Shown here: positions 1 to 8,274 of the stretch, piece after piece
How the letters are laid out: each line of letters starts with the position of its first letter
Position numbering within the stretch: the first letter of the stretch is position 1
Assembly (NCBI GenBank): GCA_001648575.1
Contig: LQXN01000057.1
Span: forward strand, 62,001-126,000
Direction: 5' to 3'
Source of the DNA: Sutcliffiella horikoshii DSM 8719
GTDB lineage: Bacteria > Bacillota > Bacilli > Bacillales > Bacillaceae_I
Length of the DNA: 64,000 nucleotides
Position numbers and translations under genes: made by a program
The notes under the pieces: model-generated
What the model saw: the letters and a program-made list of their open reading frames with translations, nothing else
What the model was told of the DNA's origin: nothing
The model's database searches: none

Positions 1-677
1 TCATTGTATTTAGAGTCTGCAAGCCCACGCCTTTTGTTGGTGTTGCCAATAACCAGTGTGGCATCCTTGAGGTGGATTGGACTGTATGTGTAGGAAAGTG
101 TATTGCAATCAAGGAGCAACGCATGATCTGCTCTCCCCATTCCAATGGAGAATTGATCCATGATGCCGCAGTTCACCTTCATGAATTCATTCTCTGCCTT
201 TTGACTCATCTTCACCATCTCGACCATTTCCACCTGCAAGCTGTACAAAGTCTTCAGGAGGACAGATGTAACAAGTTCAATGGATGCAGAGGAGGATAAA
301 CCCGCACCATTTGGGATGTTTCCGAAAAATAAAACGTCCAACCCGGCATCCGCCTCATGACCATTCTTCACAAATTCGCGGATGACACCCTTTGGGTAAT
401 TGGCCCAATTGTCTTTCTCATCGTAAACCAGGTGATCAAGCTGGAAATTAATGATTCCCGCATCAGGAAAATTCTTGGAATACATATTCACTTCCCTGTC
501 GTCCCTTTTCCTTGCGATCGCATACGTCCCAACGCTTAATGAACATGGAAAAACATGACCTCCATTGTAATCCGTATGCTCTCCAATCAAATTGACACGG
601 CCCGGTGCGAAGAATGCCCGGACATGTTGAGCATCACCAAAAACCTTTTCAAAATCCTTTACTAAACCTTCAAGCAT
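1..677 (-). CDS. galK: Galactokinase, N-terminal ~225 residues (runs off left edge)
   Basis: Phosphorylates galactose at C1 at the entry of the Leloir pathway in the cytoplasm. Reading the minus strand from the ATG at 677 gives an open frame to the window edge. Near residues 26-40 it has the galactokinase signature APGRVNLIGEHTDYN, then a GAGLSSSAS ATP-binding (GHMP motif 2) loop near 130 and a VNCGIMDQF segment. A GGAGG lies 8 nt before the ATG. The gene follows the GH43 gene by 28 nt, so it is probably the next gene of the glycan operon and would process released galactose. The C-terminal third and the stop are outside the window. Family call is secure. Confidence 0.95.
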   Translation of the reverse strand, partial: MLEGLVKDFEKVFGDAQHVRAFFAPGRVNLIGEHTDYNGGHVFPCSLSVGTYAIARKRDDREVNMYSKNFPDAGIINFQLDHLVYDEKDNWANYPKGVIREFVKNGHEADAGLDVLFFGNIPNGAGLSSSASIELVTSVLLKTLYSLQVEMVEMVKMSQKAENEFMKVNCGIMDQFSIGMGRADHALLLDCNTLSYTYSPIHLKDATLVIGNTNKRRGLADSKYN

Positions 678-705
678 CAAGGGCACCTCCTTTCCATTTA
701 AAGCA

Positions 706-2130
706 TCATTTTTCCTTCAAGGATGTCAATACTGTCCCTTCCACTTTAAGCCCTTCATCATCGTGAAACGGAAAATTAATAGTACCATCCCCCTCTCCCA
801 CCAGTTCAATGGAGCAGACAAGTAGCTGGTTTAAATAGAGAGAAAGGTTAGAATTCCTTTTCTTGACCTGAACAAAATGATAAGCAGAAAAATCATGGCC
901 ATCAGGCAATGGATATTCTTCCTCCACCTGTTCTGATTCGGACTCTCCTTGTATGATCGTTTTGAGAATGGATTTTTCCCTATCAAATGACCATCTCACC
1001 TTATTTCCGTCACCTTGGAGGAATGACAGGAAGCACACCAGTTTTTCTCCGTTACTTGGAAGAGAGATATTCGTCTCAAAATGAAAACTTGGATATTGAT
1101 GCGCTAACAGTCCGGCATTCAGCTCACTGATAGATGAAGTGAAGCGACCATCATATGTCGGCGCTGAAGGGAGCGGAAGTTCACCTTTCACTGGAGGCTC
1201 CAGCCATATGTGGTCCCCTTGCCATTGAAAGCGGCCAACCCTGACCCTTCTTTCCCCGACATTCTCTTCAGGTTCATAGCCGTGGTAGACGATATAGTCA
1301 TCTACACCATTCGGGCCTTTCACCACGACATGATGTCCCGGCCCATGACATGCATCATTGGTTTTTAAAATAGGCTCTCCGCCTTTCCATTTCGACCAGC
1401 TCTTATCTTCCATTCCGTGGTCCCCCATCGGTTTGGAAGATGTCGCATAATAGACACCGTACGTATCATCTCCAAAGAAGCCTGCACTGTACATCTGATA
1501 GTAAGTACCATCTTTCTTCAAAACAAACGGTCCTTCATTCCAGAAGAAGCTGTGCTCTTTGTTTCCCTCCCACAAATGCTCAGGAGCAACTACCATGGTC
1601 GGATTCCCGCTCAACGTTTCCAAATCAGTCATCCGATCGACCACATTTCCCGTTCCGATGACATTGTTTGGCCCCCTGGTGTACTCGTTGCGGACATTAT
1701 AAAACATATAATAGCTTCCATCCTCGTCCTTGAAAGGGTGGGCATCGATGGACCATTCATCTGTCAATGGCTCCTTTGCAAGCGTGAATGGTCCTGTCGG
1801 GCTTTTACTTTTAGCCACTCCTATTCTTCTTATCTCATCATTTCCGTGTCCATTCTCATCTCTGACGGCACCTGTCACATACATATAAAAAGTGCCGTTT
1901 TCATGGATGATTTCTGGCGCCCATAAATCTACCTGGGCCCAATGGCCATCTTCATCAGAGGCATGCAATGCGACCCCGCACGCCTCCCAGTTCACTAAGT
2001 CCGTTGAGGTATACACCCTTATTTCACTTGGACCTGTATGATAAAGAAAATAATTGCCGTTATATTTAAGTACCGCGGGATCTCCATGGTCCAATCCCGC
2101 TATGGAAATAACCGGATTTTGATAAGTCAT
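706..2130 (-). CDS. Intracellular GH43 glycosidase (arabinofuranosidase/xylosidase type)
   Basis: 474 residues without a signal peptide, so it probably acts on imported oligosaccharides. The five-blade GH43 propeller occupies about residues 1-330. The expected acids are visible: general base Asp17 in HGDP, pKa-tuning Asp near 127 in SIDAHPF, and general acid Glu near 197 in NEGPF. Residues ~340-474 form an extra beta-rich, concanavalin-like domain as in many GH43 arabinofuranosidases or xylosidases. The start at 2130 lies one base after the stop of the upstream GH2 gene, with GAGG 9 nt upstream; a longer start at 2175 would overlap GH2 by 44 bases and is less likely. Exact sugar specificity cannot be read from sequence. 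Confidence 0.88.
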   Translation of the reverse strand: MTYQNPVISIAGLDHGDPAVLKYNGNYFLYHTGPSEIRVYTSTDLVNWEACGVALHASDEDGHWAQVDLWAPEIIHENGTFYMYVTGAVRDENGHGNDEIRRIGVAKSKSPTGPFTLAKEPLTDEWSIDAHPFKDEDGSYYMFYNVRNEYTRGPNNVIGTGNVVDRMTDLETLSGNPTMVVAPEHLWEGNKEHSFFWNEGPFVLKKDGTYYQMYSAGFFGDDTYGVYYATSSKPMGDHGMEDKSWSKWKGGEPILKTNDACHGPGHHVVVKGPNGVDDYIVYHGYEPEENVGERRVRVGRFQWQGDHIWLEPPVKGELPLPSAPTYDGRFTSSISELNAGLLAHQYPSFHFETNISLPSNGEKLVCFLSFLQGDGNKVRWSFDREKSILKTIIQGESESEQVEEEYPLPDGHDFSAYHFVQVKKRNSNLSLYLNQLLVCSIELVGEGDGTINFPFHDDEGLKVEGTVLTSLKEK

Positions 2131-2131
2131 C

Positions 2132-3904
2132 TTACTTAACCTCGCTGGAAAAACGTTTGATGGAACGGCCTTCATTGATTTCCTTGATAATCTCTAAATC
2201 TATTTTCGGCTTGCGGTCATATGTTAACAGACCGTTTATTTCCTGCTCCACATCTGTCAGCTGGGTGTAGCAAAACCCTTGGACAAGGGGCGACTCCAAC
2301 AGAGCGGAAACAACATCGTAATAACGGTTGGCAAAATCCTGGTCATCAGATGCCCCGGAATATCCCCACCCTTCCCATTCACTCTTTTTATAGGCGATGC
2401 CGCCAAATTCGGATACTTGAATCGGCACCCCATCATAATGATGGCCAGGCACATAGATAAGCCGGCTGCCCGGGGTTGCCTCCATGATTTTCTCCACTGT
2501 GCTATATCGTTCCTTTAAGACTTCCTTGTTGCTTTCATAATCATGGATGGTGCAAATATCGGACTTTGTATGCTCCCAGCCGTCATTGGAAATGACCAAT
2601 CTGGTGGAATCCAGTGATTTAGTCAGATAATACATGGCAAGGGTGTGGTCTTGCTGCCTTTTGTCCGCCAAAAGCTTTGGAACACCCCAGCTTTCATTGA
2701 TAGGTACCCATGCAACGATGGATGGGTGGTTGTAATCCCGCTCAATTGCTTTTTGCCATTCATCCGTTATGCGGCGGACGGCGTCTTCGGTATAGGTATA
2801 GCTGTTGGCCATTTCTCCCCAAACCAACAATCCAAGTTTATCTGTCCAATAGAGATAGCGGGGGTCCTCAATCTTCTGGTGCTTCCTTGCTCCATTAAAG
2901 CCCATTTCTTTCGTAAGCTCGACGTCTTTTCGGATGGCATCATCTGATGGAGGTGTCAAAAGTCCATCAGGGAAATACCCTTGATCTAAAATCAGCTTCA
3001 TATAATATGGCCGGTTATTCAGCATGACTTTACCGTTTTCTACGGAGACCTTCCTCATTCCAAAGTAGCTGCTCACTTCATCCAAGACAGTACTGCCATC
3101 TTTCAGCCTGAAGACGACATCATAAAGATTTGGATGTTCCGGGCTCCATAAGCGCCCTTCGTCATGGACATGAAAATCATTTAGAAAGATGGAGCGTGCC
3201 CCATTATTATTAATCAATTTAAGAGATTCAGAGGCTACCAGACTTCCTTCAAATGAAATTTCCACTTCGAGGAACTGTGAATCGGAACCCCCATTCACCA
3301 CATATTCCATCATGATTTCATCTTTATCGATATCTGGAGTCATCTTCACTTTTTCAATATAGGAAGACTCTACCATCTCAAGCCATACAGTCTGCCAAAT
3401 GCCGGTGGTCCTTGTGTAAAAGATACCTTCTGACTTCTCTTTCCAGTATTGCTTTCCGCGTGGTTGATCTAAATCCTGCGTCACATCCTCCACTCGGACC
3501 ACCAATTCATTCTTACCAACATCCACCGCTTCGGTTACTTCCAATTGAAAAGGGACATGCCCTCCTTCATGGGAACCGATATACTTCCCGTTCACCCACA
3601 CAGATGCCCGGTAGTCCACAGCCCCGAAATGAAGAATGAGGCGTTTTTGATCCCATTCTTTCGGGATATCAAAGCTTCTTTTGTACCAGACAAGATCATG
3701 GAAATCCGTATCATGGATTCCGCTCAACTCACTTTGGTAGCTGAATGGTACAGTAATTTCCTTAGTGAATTCTTTTTGAAGATACCACTTCTCCAAAAGT
3801 CCCTTGTTTGCGTCATCATAATCAAATTGCCATTGGCCGTTAAGATTCTCCCAGTTTTTACGGATAAATTGCGGTCTTGGGTATTCAGATCTTGGAATAG
3901 ACAT
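2132..3904 (-). CDS. GH2 family glycoside hydrolase (beta-galactosidase-like)
   Basis: 590 residues, cytoplasmic. It begins with a GH2 sugar-binding jelly roll (NLNGQWQFDYDD, residues ~20-160), then an Ig-like domain (~165-280) and a TIM barrel. The acid/base Glu is near 404 in INESWG and the nucleophile Glu near 498 in VSEFGG. It is shorter than LacZ (about 1000 residues) and closer in size to beta-glucuronidase or small GH2 enzymes. AAAGGAG sits 9 nt before the ATG. With GH43 and galK downstream, beta-galactosidase action on arabinogalactan fragments is the best guess; beta-glucuronidase or beta-mannosidase cannot be excluded. Confidence 0.88.
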   Translation of the reverse strand: MSIPRSEYPRPQFIRKNWENLNGQWQFDYDDANKGLLEKWYLQKEFTKEITVPFSYQSELSGIHDTDFHDLVWYKRSFDIPKEWDQKRLILHFGAVDYRASVWVNGKYIGSHEGGHVPFQLEVTEAVDVGKNELVVRVEDVTQDLDQPRGKQYWKEKSEGIFYTRTTGIWQTVWLEMVESSYIEKVKMTPDIDKDEIMMEYVVNGGSDSQFLEVEISFEGSLVASESLKLINNNGARSIFLNDFHVHDEGRLWSPEHPNLYDVVFRLKDGSTVLDEVSSYFGMRKVSVENGKVMLNNRPYYMKLILDQGYFPDGLLTPPSDDAIRKDVELTKEMGFNGARKHQKIEDPRYLYWTDKLGLLVWGEMANSYTYTEDAVRRITDEWQKAIERDYNHPSIVAWVPINESWGVPKLLADKRQQDHTLAMYYLTKSLDSTRLVISNDGWEHTKSDICTIHDYESNKEVLKERYSTVEKIMEATPGSRLIYVPGHHYDGVPIQVSEFGGIAYKKSEWEGWGYSGASDDQDFANRYYDVVSALLESPLVQGFCYTQLTDVEQEINGLLTYDRKPKIDLEIIKEINEGRSIKRFSSEVK

Positions 3905-3918
3905 AATGTAATTCTCCT

Positions 3919-5019
3919 TTAATCACGTATTAGGATATCCGGTCGTTGATACTTTCGGCCTTGATGCTCTACTTCTATATATGGCCAGTTGCCGGTATGG
4001 GTAAGGAAAGTGTTCTCTTCCTCTTCTACTAAAATCGTATCTTCAGATTTAATCCCACGAATGGCAGGATTCCAGGCGTATGCTTGGTATAAAACAATCT
4101 TTTCTTCACTGTTCATGCTGGCTAAATATTCGCGGGAGGCAAAGCCGGTCAATCCACCCTGATGCAAAAGACGCCAATCCTCAGGGAATCCTGCCTCTGC
4201 ATACGCTTTCAATCCGATCTGAAACACATCCTTCACCTTACTGCCAGGCCGGGTCGAGGCATTCATCCATACATCAATCTTGGCAAGCTTCTCCTTATTT
4301 ATCTTCAAATGCTCTGGCAATGGACCAAAGTGTACAAAACGCGTCACATTAGCAACAAGTCCGCCTTTTTCTGCACAAAGGACCAACATTGCATATTTAT
4401 CAAGTTTTTTCTCGGTAGGGATAGGATGACGGTAATTGTCAATACGTTCATCTGTTGCAACAAGGATCACTTGAGGGTTCACTCCCTCTTTTATCGTTTT
4501 TGCTGCGACAAGTGAAGCTATCTCAAACTCTGACATGCCAGGCTGAATTTCCCTTGCAACACCTTCTAGGGTATTTGCAGCGAATTGACCAAGCAAGCGG
4601 TATTGTTCCCGCTCCTTATCTGATAATTGACTTCTTAACTGTATAAGTTCTGAAGAAGCATCCTTCAGGTCCGCCATCTCGAAATCAGCAACCACCTTTT
4701 TATCTTTACAAAGCCTGTTGATCAAGGGTGTTGTGCTTTCATACCATTCACATTCCACCAGTTCATATCCAAGGCCTTCTAACTCCTCTTCCATCAACCT
4801 TCTTGATTCCATTTTTACAGTAATACAATATTTTTTATCATCCAAAAACAAGAGATCTGCTACTCCATATTCACTGGTATTGACGATATGATTGACTTTT
4901 CCTTCTGTAAGCCAGGAGAAATTCTGCCTTCTGCGGACCAAAAGTCCGTCATATCCTTTTTCCTGAAGCCAATTTTTCACCTTTTGTTCTGGAGAAAGCG
5001 CGGAGATTTGAATGTTCAT
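3919..5019 (-). CDS. M24/creatinase-fold protein with degenerate metal site
   Basis: 366 residues. The N-terminal half resembles the creatinase N-terminal domain (LLVRRRQNFSWLTEG) and the C-terminal half the pita-bread fold of Xaa-Pro peptidases (ends KSEDTILVEEE). The five metal ligands of active M24 enzymes are mostly absent: the first Asp is not present, the second is Asn (NVTR for D-x-TR), the GHG motif is HQGG, and the EPG Glu becomes Asn (WNP). Only the Glu of SED is clear. It is therefore probably not a standard aminopeptidase. It has its own promoter and ROK-type operator (5063-5119) and precedes the GH2 gene by 14 nt, so its role is tied to glycan use. Function unknown. Confidence 0.75.
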   Translation of the reverse strand: MNIQISALSPEQKVKNWLQEKGYDGLLVRRRQNFSWLTEGKVNHIVNTSEYGVADLLFLDDKKYCITVKMESRRLMEEELEGLGYELVECEWYESTTPLINRLCKDKKVVADFEMADLKDASSELIQLRSQLSDKEREQYRLLGQFAANTLEGVAREIQPGMSEFEIASLVAAKTIKEGVNPQVILVATDERIDNYRHPIPTEKKLDKYAMLVLCAEKGGLVANVTRFVHFGPLPEHLKINKEKLAKIDVWMNASTRPGSKVKDVFQIGLKAYAEAGFPEDWRLLHQGGLTGFASREYLASMNSEEKIVLYQAYAWNPAIRGIKSEDTILVEEEENTFLTHTGNWPYIEVEHQGRKYQRPDILIRD

Positions 5020-5062
5020 ATAAAGATGTCCCCCCTCTATGAAAGGTTTTTATTTTGTTGTT

Positions 5063-5119
5063 AGTAAATTAACTTTATTAACTTGTTTTCATACTACGCT
5101 ACCACGCAAATGGTTTCAA
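5063..5119 (-). promoter_or_regulatory. Promoter plus ROK-type operator for the M24/GH2/GH43/galK operon
   Basis: On the minus strand, -35 TTGAAA (5119-5114), 17-nt spacer, -10 TAGTAT (5096-5091). Just downstream lies a 21-bp imperfect palindrome (5063-5083) that starts AGTAAATT and ends TTAACT. It matches two others at 6204-6224 and 6415-6435. Operators of ROK repressors such as XylR have the same AGT...ACT ends. A repressor bound here would block transcription start. Confidence 0.7.
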
Positions 5120-5145
5120 GATTTTTCTTAATATTCTATTAAAAA

Positions 5146-6183
5146 TCATCTGTTGGTCACAGGTCCTACAAGCGTTCCATCTCCAGGCTTCCCTCCTTCT
5201 ATACTTGGCCAACCGTCTTCCCATTTCACTTTATCCAACATTAACGGCCGCCTTGTTGTACCACTGCCAATCCACGGCGTATCTTTATCAATTGCATGAT
5301 AAATGATCCAATCATCATCTTTTCCATCCGTTATGATGGCATTATGTCCCGGCCCGACAAAACGATCTCCCCCTTCTAACAGGAGGGTTCCACTTGTACC
5401 CATGATGTCCTTGCCGTCCTTATCAAGATAAGGTCCTTTCAAGGTTTCAGCGCGTCCGACCGCCACTCGATATGTACTCCATTGCCCCTCACAGCAAGAA
5501 CCCATTGAACCAAAAAAGTAATAATGATCATCCCTTTTCACAATATAAGGTGCTTCGAAATCAGTGCCGGCAATCTGAAATTTCTCTCCGGTGTAGGTCA
5601 AGCCGTCTTCACTTAATTCAATCCCCCATATTCCATGCCAGCTCCCCCAAAAAAGATAGGCCGTCCCATCCTCCTCTACAAAAAGCTGCGGATCAATCGA
5701 GTTGTTCACACCGATTTCCTTACTATCAAATAACTTCCCCTTATCTTCAAAAGGCCCCTCGGGACTCTCCGCTACAGCAACACCAATAGCCGGGTTTGCG
5801 TCTCCCCAAGTGGATTGAGAATAGTACATATAATATTTATCATTAAAAAAGGAAACATCAGGTGCCCATATTCCCCCCTCTTCCTTCCAGGCTGGTTTTT
5901 CTGTAAATGCCTCGCCCGCATACTCCCATTCTACAAGATCCACTGAACGCACAATCGGGACAACCCTTGCACCCATTCCGTCCCCCCAATTGTCTTCGGT
6001 TCCATACGCATAATAATAACCATCCTTCCCTTCGACAATGGAAGGATCCGCTATTACCGGTTCAAATATCGGATTTTGATACTCCGGCCCTTTCGTTTGA
6101 AAAACATTATTGAATACAAGAAAGCTGATCCCAGCTAACACCACCAATGCCAGCCCACTACCAATCCACCATTTCCGCTTCAT
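5146..6183 (-). CDS. Secreted/membrane-anchored GH43 (endo-arabinanase type)
   Basis: 345 residues. The first ~28 residues are a positively charged start plus a hydrophobic segment (signal peptide or signal anchor), so the enzyme acts outside the membrane. The rest is a single GH43 propeller: general base Asp in IADPSI (~46), Asp in SIDPQLF (~162) and general acid Glu in FEAPYIV (~209). The compact one-domain form and the VGPGHN segment resemble arabinan endo-1,5-alpha-arabinosidases. A GGAGGGGG site precedes the ATG. It is the first gene of the minus arm and is likely to release oligosaccharides for the divergent ABC importer. Confidence 0.85.
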   Translation of the reverse strand: MKRKWWIGSGLALVVLAGISFLVFNNVFQTKGPEYQNPIFEPVIADPSIVEGKDGYYYAYGTEDNWGDGMGARVVPIVRSVDLVEWEYAGEAFTEKPAWKEEGGIWAPDVSFFNDKYYMYYSQSTWGDANPAIGVAVAESPEGPFEDKGKLFDSKEIGVNNSIDPQLFVEEDGTAYLFWGSWHGIWGIELSEDGLTYTGEKFQIAGTDFEAPYIVKRDDHYYFFGSMGSCCEGQWSTYRVAVGRAETLKGPYLDKDGKDIMGTSGTLLLEGGDRFVGPGHNAIITDGKDDDWIIYHAIDKDTPWIGSGTTRRPLMLDKVKWEDGWPSIEGGKPGDGTLVGPVTNR

Positions 6184-6203
6184 TCAACTACCCCCTCCAA
6201 GAA

Positions 6204-6270
6204 AGTAAATTTAATTAATAAACTTATTTTAGATAATACCAGTTACTTATGACTTTTGTAAGCGTTTATT
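6204..6270 (-). promoter_or_regulatory. Promoter, ROK-type operator and cre site of secreted GH43
   Basis: Minus strand: -35 TTACAA (6261-6256), 17-nt spacer, -10 TATTAT (6238-6233). A cre-like box TGTAAGCGTTTATT (6257-6270, plus-strand reading) overlaps the -35, which fits CcpA repression. A 21-bp palindrome (6204-6224, AGTAAATT...AAACT) lies just downstream of the -10 and matches those at 5063 and 6415. Glucose repression and substrate induction are both inferred from site placement. Confidence 0.7.
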
Positions 6271-6373
6271 TAAATATTGCGAATAATTCAACTGTTATCA
6301 AGGGAGACGCAGAGACAATACAGTTTATCCCCTTTATATTTTTATAATATTTAAATTTATTTGTAAATTAATG

Positions 6374-6435
6374 TTGCCAGCCAATAATGTATGCGTTATC
6401 ATAAATCCCAAGATAATAAATTTATTTAACAAACT
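6374..6435 (+). promoter_or_regulatory. Promoter and ROK-type operator of the ABC importer operon
   Basis: Plus strand: -35 TTGCCA (6374-6379), 17-nt spacer, -10 TATCAT (6397-6402). The third copy of the 21-bp palindrome (6415-6435, AATAAATT...AAACT) follows 12 nt downstream, in the same relative place as in the two minus-strand promoters. Confidence 0.7.
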
Positions 6436-6546
6436 ACTTTTAGCTTGCTGGCTTTTTGCGTAGCGAAACGGTTTATATGTAGGGAATACGGATGACTTCT
6501 CATCCTTCCATATATTTTTATCCAAAAGAACATAGGGGGTTATGTG

Positions 6547-7803
6547 ATGAAAGGGTTAAAAGTAATGCTCTTGTTACTGATCTGTTCGTCGTTGATATTT
6601 GCAGGTTGCAGCAATGGCGCTAACAGTGGCGGGAATGATGGGGAAATCACATTGGAGTTCTGGAATGGGTTTACTGGTCCGGACGGTGAGGACATCGGTA
6701 AAATCATCAACGAGTTTAACGAAGCACATAAAGGCGAGATCAAAATCAACACGCAAACGATGCCATGGGGGAATTTTTACGATCAGTACAGAACCGTTGT
6801 GACAAACGGGGAAGCACCTGATATCGCCATTATGCATTTAGACTCGATTGCTGGATATGCAAGATACGGGCTGTTGACTCCATTAGATGATCTGGCCGGT
6901 GACATTGGTTTAAGTGAAGGGGACTTTATAGAAGAAGTATGGGATGCTGGGGTTTATGAAGACCAAAGATATGGGATTCCATTGGATGTACATCCCCTGA
7001 CATTATTTTATAATGTCGACCTACTTGAACAAGCAGGCTACACAGAAGCACCAAAAACGTATGATGAACTATTGGAAATGTCTCTAGCAGTGCAAGAACA
7101 GACAGATGCCTGGGGAATCGCGATGCCTGTTTTCTGGCCAAGTAATATGATTTTCTATACTTCCTTAATGTCTCATGGAGGGCAATCGGTCAGTGAAGAC
7201 GGACTTACTCCTCTCTATAATTCACCAGAGGGCGAAGAAGCGCTTCAAAAGATGGTGGATCTTGTTTATGAACACAAGGTATCACCTTCAGACGTCCAAG
7301 CCGATGGGGAAGTGACACTATTCCGCCAAGGGAAAAGCGCATTCCATCTGAACGGCATCTGGATGATTGCAGGATTTGAAGAGCAAGATGGATTAAACTT
7401 TGCAACGGCTCCAGTTCCTGCTTTCGGAGATCAAGAAGCAGTCTGGGCAGGTTCTCATAACTTTGTCATCCCGGCCCAAAAGGACGAAGATCCAGAAAGA
7501 CTGGAAGCTGCGATGAAGTTCATCAAATATGTATCTGAAAACAGTTTACAGTGGGCAAAAGCCGGACAGGTACCTGCAAAATATTCTGTCCTTGAAAGCG
7601 AAGAATTCAAAGCACTTGAACACCAATACAAAGCATCACAACAAAACTTCGTCTTCCCTCCTGCCACTCCTTTCTACGGAGATGCTTGGGGCCCAACAGG
7701 ACCTGCAGTCGATGAAGCGATGCTGAATCAACTCTCCCCAGCGGACGCCTTGGAACGAGCAGCAAAAGAGGGAGAAGCCAACGCGAAAGAAGCGGCACAA
7801 TAG
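6547..7803 (+). CDS. ABC transporter sugar-binding lipoprotein
   Basis: 418 residues. A signal peptide ends in lipobox FAGC, giving lipidated Cys21, so it is anchored on the outer face of the membrane. The rest is a family 1 extracellular solute-binding protein (LEFWNGFTGPDG, then WGIAMP and FRQGKSAFHLNG segments). It should capture oligosaccharides released by the secreted GH43 for the two permeases downstream. The ATG at 6547 has GGGGG 7 nt upstream; a GTG one codon earlier is also possible. No ATPase gene is present in the locus, so a shared MsmX-type ATPase encoded elsewhere is likely, as in other Bacillus systems of this class. Confidence 0.92.
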   Translation: MKGLKVMLLLLICSSLIFAGCSNGANSGGNDGEITLEFWNGFTGPDGEDIGKIINEFNEAHKGEIKINTQTMPWGNFYDQYRTVVTNGEAPDIAIMHLDSIAGYARYGLLTPLDDLAGDIGLSEGDFIEEVWDAGVYEDQRYGIPLDVHPLTLFYNVDLLEQAGYTEAPKTYDELLEMSLAVQEQTDAWGIAMPVFWPSNMIFYTSLMSHGGQSVSEDGLTPLYNSPEGEEALQKMVDLVYEHKVSPSDVQADGEVTLFRQGKSAFHLNGIWMIAGFEEQDGLNFATAPVPAFGDQEAVWAGSHNFVIPAQKDEDPERLEAAMKFIKYVSENSLQWAKAGQVPAKYSVLESEEFKALEHQYKASQQNFVFPPATPFYGDAWGPTGPAVDEAMLNQLSPADALERAAKEGEANAKEAAQ

Positions 7804-7879
7804 GATTTATTACTAAAGTAAAAGGAGGGTCTCCATTCTTATACTTTGTAGAAAAAGTTCAAGATAATGAAATTCTCTA

Positions 7880-8193
7880 GTTGATCGCAGTGGAAGGCGC
7901 GAAGACTCCTGCGGGCGTAAATGAGGCCACTAAAAAACCAAATAACTTATCTGTATGATAATTTCTAGCTGTTGATTGCAGCAAAAGGCGAAGACTCCTG
8001 CGGGGGGATAGCGACAAACTTGAGACCCCCAAGCGTTGTGAGGAGGCTCAAGGTCGCCCCGCGGAAAGCGAAGCCGTTTGCGGAAATCAACAGCGGTATG
8101 AAACAGATAACTAAAATCTTGTGCTTTTTCAGTGGCCTTGGCGTAAGCCGAGTAAGCTGCTGGAAAGCGAAGCGCCTGCAACGAAGATCAACT
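7880..8193. repeat. Bacillaceae intergenic palindromic repeat, outer copy (split)
   Basis: The left arm (7880-7931) starts GTTGATCGCAGTGGAAGGCG, contains GAAGACTCCTGCGGG and ends AGGCCACT. The right arm (8131-8193) starts AGTGGCCT, contains GGAAAGCGAAGCGCCTG and ends GATCAACTG. Left and right ends are complementary. The two arms are one imperfect palindrome of a type that I recall as common between genes of Bacillus and relatives, here pushed apart by a second copy (7968-8094). It probably forms a long RNA hairpin. No coding content. Confidence 0.7.
7968..8094. repeat. Bacillaceae intergenic palindromic repeat, inner copy
   Basis: A 127-bp element with perfect 10-bp ends, GCTGTTGATT (7968-7977) and AATCAACAGC (8085-8094). 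Inside it has GAAGACTCCTGCGGGG pairing with CCCCGCGGAAAGC, and CTTGAGACC pairing with GGCTCAAGG. It sits inside the outer copy, so the insertions were sequential. Confidence 0.75.
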
Positions 8194-8274
8194 GTTTCAA
8201 CTGATAACCTAAATCAACATTCTGTAAGGAGGGTCTCCCTCCTTATATTCTTTATTCATAGGAGAGGATTGCAA

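Larger units (their letters stand above)
7822..8253 (+). repeat. Direct repeat pair flanking a repeat insertion; hairpin before permease
   Basis: A near-identical segment of about 27 bases (GGAGGGTCTCC, then TCTTATA and CTTT) occurs at 7822-7848 and 8226-8253, on either side of the nested palindromic repeat. The second copy folds as AAGGAGG-GTCTC-CCTCCTT (8226-8244), a hairpin that could stabilise the upstream binding-protein mRNA or attenuate read-through to the permeases. The arrangement suggests duplication at the time the repeat entered this spacer. Confidence 0.6.

Noticed and set aside
72-539. Plus-strand small ORFs at the left edge
   Set aside because: They are antisense to galK, which shows full galactokinase motifs.
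7972-8274. N-terminal extension of the first ABC permease (101 codons)
   Set aside because: The extension is the intergenic palindromic repeat. The ATG at 8275 has a proper ribosome site and begins a normal permease.
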